A DNA stretch of 64,000 nt from Geminicoccus sp036263595 (GTDB lineage Bacteria; Pseudomonadota; Alphaproteobacteria; Geminicoccales; Geminicoccaceae), in contig NZ_DATAGQ010000148.1 in NCBI RefSeq assembly GCF_036263595.1, positions 11,174-75,173 of the forward strand. The letters are read 5' to 3'. Of this stretch, positions 59,498 through 64,000 are shown piece after piece. How positions within the stretch are numbered: position 1 is the first letter of the stretch; the number at the start of each line of letters is the position of its first letter. Under the pieces are notes generated by a model. The model did not search any database. It saw nothing but the letters and a program-made list of their open reading frames with translations, and was not told the origin of the DNA. The translations under genes and the position numbers were made by a program.

Positions 59498-59637
59498 GCG
59501 TCGTCCGCGTGCGAGATGGCCGGCTCTTTACAGCGAGGCGGCCGATCATGCAACCCGCGGCTGCAGGCGAGGATCACTCGGTGCGGATACGGGAACGGCA
59601 TCGCGCATGGCCCGGCCCATGTGCCGCGGCATGGGGA

Positions 59638-60141
59638 TCAGCCCGGCTCCCTCGACTCGCCCGAGGCAGCTACCCGTGGCGCCGGCGCCTGCTGCTGCCA
59701 CGGCCAGCGCCCCTGGATCTCCACCTCCAGCGAGAAGCTGAGGAACGTCCGGATGAGCACGATCAGGGCGAGGACGCCCAGGTTCTGCAGCGTGGGCTCG
59801 ACCGCGACCGTGCCGATGATGTCCGCGGCGACCAGGAATTCCAGGCCCAGCAGGATGGCCCGCCCGAGGCTGGCCCGGTACGCCTCGTAGGTCCCGGTCG
59901 AGCTGCCGGCCCGTAGCGCCTGAACCAGATAGCGAAGCGAGGCCACCACGGCACCGACCACGATGATGCCGACGCCGACCAGCTCGATCGCCCGCGCCGT
60001 CCAGTGCAGCCAGACTTCGAGCCCGTCCGTCATCGCCAGTGCCGGAGCGGCCTGCTCAGCCCTGGCCAGCCCTGGAACGAGAACTGTTGCCGCGGCCAGC
60101 GCAGCCAGGATCGAACCCCGAACTACAGGATACCGCTTCAT
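59638..60141 (-). CDS. DUF1622 membrane protein
   Basis: The 167-residue protein has an N-terminal signal-like helix (RGSILAALAAATVLVPGLA), then three hydrophobic helices with conserved text AIELVGVGIIVVGAVVASLRYL, SLGRAILLGLEFLVAADIIGTV and LQNLGVLALIVLIRTFLSFSLEVEI. The closing arrangement RTFLSFSLEVEIxGRWPW is typical of DUF1622. Function is unknown. The ATG at 60141 is followed by a Lys-Arg stretch and a good hydrophobic core. It stands alone upstream of the rpsB operon. Confidence 0.85.
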   Translation of the reverse strand: MKRYPVVRGSILAALAAATVLVPGLARAEQAAPALAMTDGLEVWLHWTARAIELVGVGIIVVGAVVASLRYLVQALRAGSSTGTYEAYRASLGRAILLGLEFLVAADIIGTVAVEPTLQNLGVLALIVLIRTFLSFSLEVEIQGRWPWQQQAPAPRVAASGESREPG

Positions 60142-60316
60142 GGTGGCGTGACCTTTCCCGAAAGTGCCGGCGGTGGATGAAAAGCCGAGGCGGCTTCCGG
60201 ATCGGCGCCCGCAGCTTGCAAGGCTGCCTCCGGCACGCCCGTCCGAACGCCGGCGGCAGGCTTTCCTGGCCGGCCGCCTGGACATCCACTAGAGCCTGGG
60301 CGCCCCTTCCGCGAGT

Positions 60317-61231
60317 TTGCCCGTGTTGCGCCGTTCGATCACCCTTAGCGCCCCCGCCCTGTTCGTGTTCCTGTGGAGCACCGGCTTCATCGGGATGAAG
60401 TTTGCAGCGCCCTACGCCGAGCCGCTGACCTTCCTCGCCTGGCGGTTCGCCATCGTCGCCGCGATCATGACGTCGGTGGCCCTGCTCACCAGGGCGCCAT
60501 GGCCACGCTCGCGCCGCCAGTTCCTTCATGCCGCGGTGGCCGGCATCCTCCTGCAGGCCGTCTATCTCGGTGGCGTCTACGAGTCCCTGGTCCACGGCCT
60601 GTCCACGGGTACCTCGTCGCTGATCGCATCGATGCAGCCGGTGCTCGTCGCGGCGATCGCCGGCCCGCTACTGGGCGAACGGCTGGTCCGCCGCCAGTGG
60701 CTGGGGATCGGCTTCGGCGTGGTGGGCGTGCTGCTCGTGGTGGGAGGCTCGCTCCGGGTGGGTTCGGCGCAGGGCACGCTGGAGGCCCTGGCAGGCCTGC
60801 TCGGCATCACGGCTGGTACATTATGGCAGAAGCGCTTTTGCGCCGACCTCGACCTGCGTACCGGCTCGGCCGTCCAGTTCGGCGCCGCCGCCCTGGTCTG
60901 CCTGCTGGGTGCCGGGATGTTCGAGGAAGGGCGGATGGGCTGGAATGGCCAGGTCGTGTTCGCCATGGCCTGGCTCGTGCTGGTCCTCTCGCTGGGCGCG
61001 ATCTCGCTGCTGTTCACGATGATTCGGGAAGGCCAGGTCGCCCGGGTATCCGCCCTGTTCTTCCTGGTCCCGCCGGTCACCGCACTGCTCGGCTGGCTCC
61101 TGTTCGGCGAGCAGCTAGGCTGGGGCGACCTGGCCGGCATGGCGCTCAGCGCCGTGGGCGTGGCGCTGGTCAGCCGGCGGCCGCCTCCTCCGGCTCTGGC
61201 GTCACCTGGCGCGCCCGCTCGCTGGTCCTGA
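60317..61231 (+). CDS. EamA/DMT-superfamily transporter
   Basis: The 304-residue protein has ten helices in two EamA repeats (LFVFLWSTGFIGMKFAAPYAEPLTFLAWRF at the start, in part; LFFLVPPVTALLGWLLFGEQLGWGDLAGM near the end, in part). It is a probable inner-membrane exporter of unknown substrate. The start is uncertain (TTG 60317, GTG 60323 or TTG 60326); none has a clear ribosome binding site. Its last 62 bases overlap the convergent DMT gene. Confidence 0.87.
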   Translation: MPVLRRSITLSAPALFVFLWSTGFIGMKFAAPYAEPLTFLAWRFAIVAAIMTSVALLTRAPWPRSRRQFLHAAVAGILLQAVYLGGVYESLVHGLSTGTSSLIASMQPVLVAAIAGPLLGERLVRRQWLGIGFGVVGVLLVVGGSLRVGSAQGTLEALAGLLGITAGTLWQKRFCADLDLRTGSAVQFGAAALVCLLGAGMFEEGRMGWNGQVVFAMAWLVLVLSLGAISLLFTMIREGQVARVSALFFLVPPVTALLGWLLFGEQLGWGDLAGMALSAVGVALVSRRPPPPALASPGAPARWS

Positions 61232-62075
61232 GCGTCACAAAGATTCCGGACGCCACGATCACGGCGATGCCGGCCCAGGTCCAGCCATCGGGCAGGTCGC
61301 CGAACAGCAGCCAGCCGATCGCGACGGTGCTGACGATCTCGAAATAGCCGAGCGGCGCCAGCACGCTGGCCGGTGCGCGCTCATAGGCCCGCAGGAGAAG
61401 GAGGTGCCCAATGGCGGCGATGGTGCCGATCGCCAGGAAGCCCAGCCAGTCCGGCCAGCTCATGGGCGACCAGACGAACGGCATGATCGGGCTCATCACG
61501 ATGGCACCCACGAACGCCGTGAAGAACAGGGAGTGCAGGTGCGGGGCCAGGCCGGCCAGCTTTCGGGTCAGCATGATGTAGACGGCGAACACGAAGGCGG
61601 TGGAGAAAGCCAGCAGCGAGGCCGGCTGGAACACGGCGGCACCCGGGCGGATGATCAGGAGCGCGCCCAAAAAGCCCACCAGCGCCGTGGCGATCCTGGC
61701 AGCACCCAGCCGCTCGCCCAGCACGGCCGGGGCCGCCAGCGTGACGATCAGCGGATAGACGAAGGCCAGCGCCAGCGTCTCCGCCATGGACAGATACATC
61801 AGCGCCGTGAAGAACAGCACGGTCGCCATGAGCAGACACAGGCCGCGCAGGACCTGGAGCCCCAGCCGCGGCGGTGTCAGGACGCGCAGGCCGAAGCGCG
61901 GCAGGACCAGCGGCACGAGTACCAGCATGTTGAAGGCATACCGGCCCCAGGTGATCTGCAAAGGATGGAAGCGCTCGCCCATGAGCTTGGCGATCCCGTC
62001 CAGGACCGGCAGGATCGTGAACGCCAGCAGCACCAATCCGATACCGACGAGCGCACCCTTGTCCGCCTTGCCCAC
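61170..62075 (-). CDS. EamA/DMT-superfamily transporter
   Basis: The 301-residue protein has ten helices in two repeats (FTILPVLDGIAKLMGERFHPLQITWGRYAFN, in part; ASVLAPLGYFEIVSTVAIGWLLFGDLPDGWTW, in part), resembling the RhaT/SAM-transporter-like branch. The GTG at 62075 follows AGGGAGA and is preferred over further upstream codons that oppose mtgA. Its 3' end overlaps its tail-to-tail neighbour by 62 bases, an unusually long convergent overlap between two paralogous families. Confidence 0.87.
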   Translation of the reverse strand: MGKADKGALVGIGLVLLAFTILPVLDGIAKLMGERFHPLQITWGRYAFNMLVLVPLVLPRFGLRVLTPPRLGLQVLRGLCLLMATVLFFTALMYLSMAETLALAFVYPLIVTLAAPAVLGERLGAARIATALVGFLGALLIIRPGAAVFQPASLLAFSTAFVFAVYIMLTRKLAGLAPHLHSLFFTAFVGAIVMSPIMPFVWSPMSWPDWLGFLAIGTIAAIGHLLLLRAYERAPASVLAPLGYFEIVSTVAIGWLLFGDLPDGWTWAGIAVIVASGIFVTLRTSERARQVTPEPEEAAAG

Positions 62076-62135
62076 CTTCTTCTCCCTGACCCTGACCGGC
62101 TGCCCTTCCCACAGCCGCACCCCAGGCGTCCAGCC

Positions 62136-62909
62136 ATGGCCAAGGTGACGGCCAAGGGTGCGGCCGCATCGAGGCAGCGCGGCACCACCGGGGCCACCCG
62201 TCGCCAGGGCTTCTGGCGCAGGCTCCGCTCGCCCGGGCGCATCCGCACCATCCTGCGCTGGACCATGATCGTCGTCCTGCTGGTGGCCTTCCTGCCGGTG
62301 CCGCTGCTGCTCATCGGACGCGTCGTGCCGACCTGGTTCACGCCCTTGATGATCCTCCGCCTGGCCGAGGGCGAAGGGCTCTCGCGCAGCTGGACGCCGA
62401 TGGACGAGATCCCGAAACCGTTGCCCAGCATGGCGATCGCCTCGGAGGACCAGCTGTTCTGCTCCCATCGCGGCTTCGACTGGAAGGCGCTGAACCAGCA
62501 GCTGGAGCGCGTCCAGGCGGGCCGCCGGAGCCGGGGAGCCTCGACCATCAGCCAGCAGACCGCCAAGAACCTGTTCCTCTGGGACGGCCGCAGCTGGATC
62601 CGCAAGGGGCTGGAGGCATGGTACACCCTCCAGCTCGAACTGCTCTGGCCCAAGCGACGCATCATGGAAGTCTATCTGAACATCGCGGAGATGGGGCCGG
62701 GCGTTTATGGCGTGGCCGCGGCGTCCCGCTACTGGTTCGAGAAGGACCTGAGCGACATCTCACGTGCGGAGATGGCAAGGATCATCGCGATCCTGCCGGC
62801 ACCACGAACCTGGAAGGCGCAGCCGGCGACGGCGAACATGCGGGCACGCGGCAGGCAGATTGATTCGCGGGCGCAGCGGCTGGGGGACCTGGACGCATGC
62901 GTGCGCTGA
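62136..62909 (+). CDS. mtgA: Monofunctional biosynthetic peptidoglycan transglycosylase
   Basis: The 257-residue protein has a basic N-terminus, one membrane anchor (about 42-62, TMIVVLLVAFLPVPLLLIG), and a GT51 domain with catalytic Glu104 in AIASEDQLFCSHRGFDW. RGASTISQQTAKNLFLWDGRSW and EVYLNIAEMGPGVYGV follow. It polymerises lipid II into glycan strands. It is divergent from the DMT gene and overlaps the next gene by 13 bases. Confidence 0.95.
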   Translation: MAKVTAKGAAASRQRGTTGATRRQGFWRRLRSPGRIRTILRWTMIVVLLVAFLPVPLLLIGRVVPTWFTPLMILRLAEGEGLSRSWTPMDEIPKPLPSMAIASEDQLFCSHRGFDWKALNQQLERVQAGRRSRGASTISQQTAKNLFLWDGRSWIRKGLEAWYTLQLELLWPKRRIMEVYLNIAEMGPGVYGVAAASRYWFEKDLSDISRAEMARIIAILPAPRTWKAQPATANMRARGRQIDSRAQRLGDLDACVR

Positions 62910-63385
62910 CGGCGGCGCTGGCCGTCCTGGTGCTGGCCCTGGCGGGAACGCCGGCCAGGGCCGAGCAGATCGAGAGCTTCGCCCGGGTCTACGAGGACGG
63001 CTCGCTGTCGATCGGCGGCACCCATGTCCGTCTGTACGGCATCATCATCCCCAAGCTCGGCGTGCTCTGCATCCAGGACGCCTACGGCCAGACCTGCTCC
63101 GACTTCAGCGCGCAGCGGGCGCTGGAGCGGCGGATCAGCGGCTTCGTCCGCTGCGACATCGTCCGCCGCGACGCCAACGGCGTGGCCGAGGGGCTCTGCA
63201 CCGTGGCTGGCCGCGACCAGTTCGGGCCCCGTTTCGATCTGGGGGCCTGGCTGGTGAGCGAAGGCCTGGCCGTGCCGCTGGCAGGAGCCCCGGCCGAGTA
63301 TGCGGCCCTGGCCGACATCGCCAAGGCCCGCGAGACCGGCGTCTGGTCGGGCGTGCTCGTGCCGGAGCTCAACGACTGGAACTAG
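62897..63385 (+). CDS. Secreted staphylococcal-nuclease-fold protein lacking catalytic residues
   Basis: The 162-residue protein has a signal peptide (LTAALAVLVLALAGTPARA, cut near residue 22) and an SNase-like OB fold. Arg45 in VRLYGI keeps the position of SNase Arg35, but the catalytic Asp and Glu (GIDxPE in the family) are Ile50 and Lys53 (GIIIPK), and the arginine of the YGR motif is Val96 (DANGVAEG). The rest of the fold (DLGAWLVSEGLAVPL, ETGVWSG) is preserved. It is therefore probably not a nuclease and may bind ligand or protein in the periplasm. It overlaps mtgA and shares a CTAG stop with the convergent AraC gene. Confidence 0.82.
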   Translation: MRALTAALAVLVLALAGTPARAEQIESFARVYEDGSLSIGGTHVRLYGIIIPKLGVLCIQDAYGQTCSDFSAQRALERRISGFVRCDIVRRDANGVAEGLCTVAGRDQFGPRFDLGAWLVSEGLAVPLAGAPAEYAALADIAKARETGVWSGVLVPELNDWN

Positions 63386-64000
63386 TCGGCTGGCCCCGCG
63401 GCGGCGCGCTGATTCGACATGGCGCCCGGGACCTTCGGCGGGAGATCGCGCTTCGTCCCTGCAGCCTGTTGGGCAGCGCACAGGCTGTGCCGTTTCGGCG
63501 GCAGACCGAACATTCGGCCATACTCCCGGGTAAACTGCGATAGGCTCTCATACCCCACCTCGAATGCGGCGCGGCTGGCCGAATGGCCTTCATGCAGCAT
63601 GAGGCGGCGAGCCTCGATGAGCCGAAGCCGCTTTTGGAACTGTCCTGGCGTGAGCGACGTCATCCGCTTGAACTGCCGGTGAAAGGCCGTAAGGCCCATG
63701 GCCGCAGCCGCGGCCAGGCGCTCGACCGGGATGCGCGCCCGATAATCGGACCTCAGGATGGCGATCGCCCGGGCCAGTCGGCTCGCATGGCTGTCCGGAA
63801 GAGCCAGTCCACGCAGCGCAGCACCATGTCGGCCCGACAGCAGCCAGTAGTGCAGTTCCCGCATGATGCCCGCGTGAAGAATCGGGATCGCTTGCGGCCG
63901 GTCCAGCAGGCGCATCAGCCGCCAGGCGCAATCCAGCGTCGCAAGGTCGGTGTCGTCGGCGAGCACGGTCCCTGCCTCGGATGGGCGCGCAGGGCGGACG
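63382..64000 (-). CDS. AraC-family transcriptional regulator (5' end beyond the window)
   Basis: About 205 residues are visible and the frame stays open to the window edge, so the N-terminus is missing. The visible part has the end of an AraC_N-type cupin domain (TLDCAWRLMRLLDRPQAIPI, then MRELHYWLLSGRHGAALRGL). A double helix-turn-helix follows (about ARIPVERLAAAAAMGLTAFHRQF and SASRAAFEVGYESLSQFTREYGRMFG). The AraC_N group often controls adjacent oxidoreductases, and its target here is unknown. Confidence 0.88.
   Translation of the reverse strand, partial: VRPARPSEAGTVLADDTDLATLDCAWRLMRLLDRPQAIPILHAGIMRELHYWLLSGRHGAALRGLALPDSHASRLARAIAILRSDYRARIPVERLAAAAAMGLTAFHRQFKRMTSLTPGQFQKRLRLIEARRLMLHEGHSASRAAFEVGYESLSQFTREYGRMFGLPPKRHSLCAAQQAAGTKRDLPPKVPGAMSNQRAAAGPAD

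Overview
The window is high-GC bacterial DNA, gene-dense, with many 4-bp ATGA/GTGA overlaps. The gene set points to an alphaproteobacterium, probably in the Rhodospirillales/Geminicoccales area. The markers are an RcdA-like DUF1465 protein, LpxI, an aerobic-type CobN, phbAB, a HisKA_2-type histidine kinase with a single-domain receiver, and a sequence matching the alphaproteobacterial general-stress (EcfG) promoter. The lineage is inferred from gene content, not from a phylogeny.

Left part (1-11.2 kb), accessory catabolism and signalling. After a gene cut by the left edge comes a LysR regulator divergent from a tartrate-utilisation operon: a TctC binding protein, a fused TctA-TctB permease, two tandem tartrate-dehydrogenase-family proteins and a D-tartrate dehydratase of the enolase superfamily. 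A receiver/histidine-kinase pair follows on the minus strand. Next to it are a frameshifted serine-resolvase remnant, about 640 bp without a recognisable gene, and tRNA-Val(GAC), which together look like an old mobile-element scar.

Middle (12-40 kb), metabolism. In order: N-formylglutamate amidohydrolase, a lytic transglycosylase, the RcdA-like protein, divergent vitamin B6 salvage genes (pdxY/pdxH), an orphan PotA-like ATPase, a diguanylate cyclase, a metallo-beta-lactamase-fold hydrolase, a TerC protein, and a cobalamin group (cobU-cobW-cobN). Then comes a sugar-acid region. otnK-otnC (3-oxo-tetronate degradation) faces a minus-strand operon of five dipeptide-type ABC transporter genes that ends in a fumarylacetoacetate-hydrolase-family gene. 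An SDR resembling 2-keto-3-deoxy-L-fuconate dehydrogenase lies just beyond. upp and the polyhydroxybutyrate precursor genes phbB-phbA follow.

Right part (40-64 kb), core functions. A secreted PRC-barrel protein sits under a likely EcfG promoter, then aspS, rnd and an epimerase. A continuous minus-strand run of 15 genes covers translation and envelope assembly: rpsB-tsf-pyrH-frr-uppS-cdsA-dxr-rseP-bamA-skp-lpxD-fabZ-lpxA-lpxI-lpxB. The end holds a DUF1622 membrane protein, two DMT transporters overlapping tail to tail, mtgA, a secreted nuclease-fold protein that has lost its catalytic residues, and an AraC-type regulator cut by the right edge.

I saw no CRISPR array, no intact transposase, no intact prophage, no rRNA and no convincing riboswitch. 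Nothing here is clearly a new system. The best leads are the sugar-acid import/degradation region, the catalytically dead nuclease-fold protein, the tartrate locus with its fused permease and second dehydrogenase, and the EcfG-controlled PRC-barrel gene.
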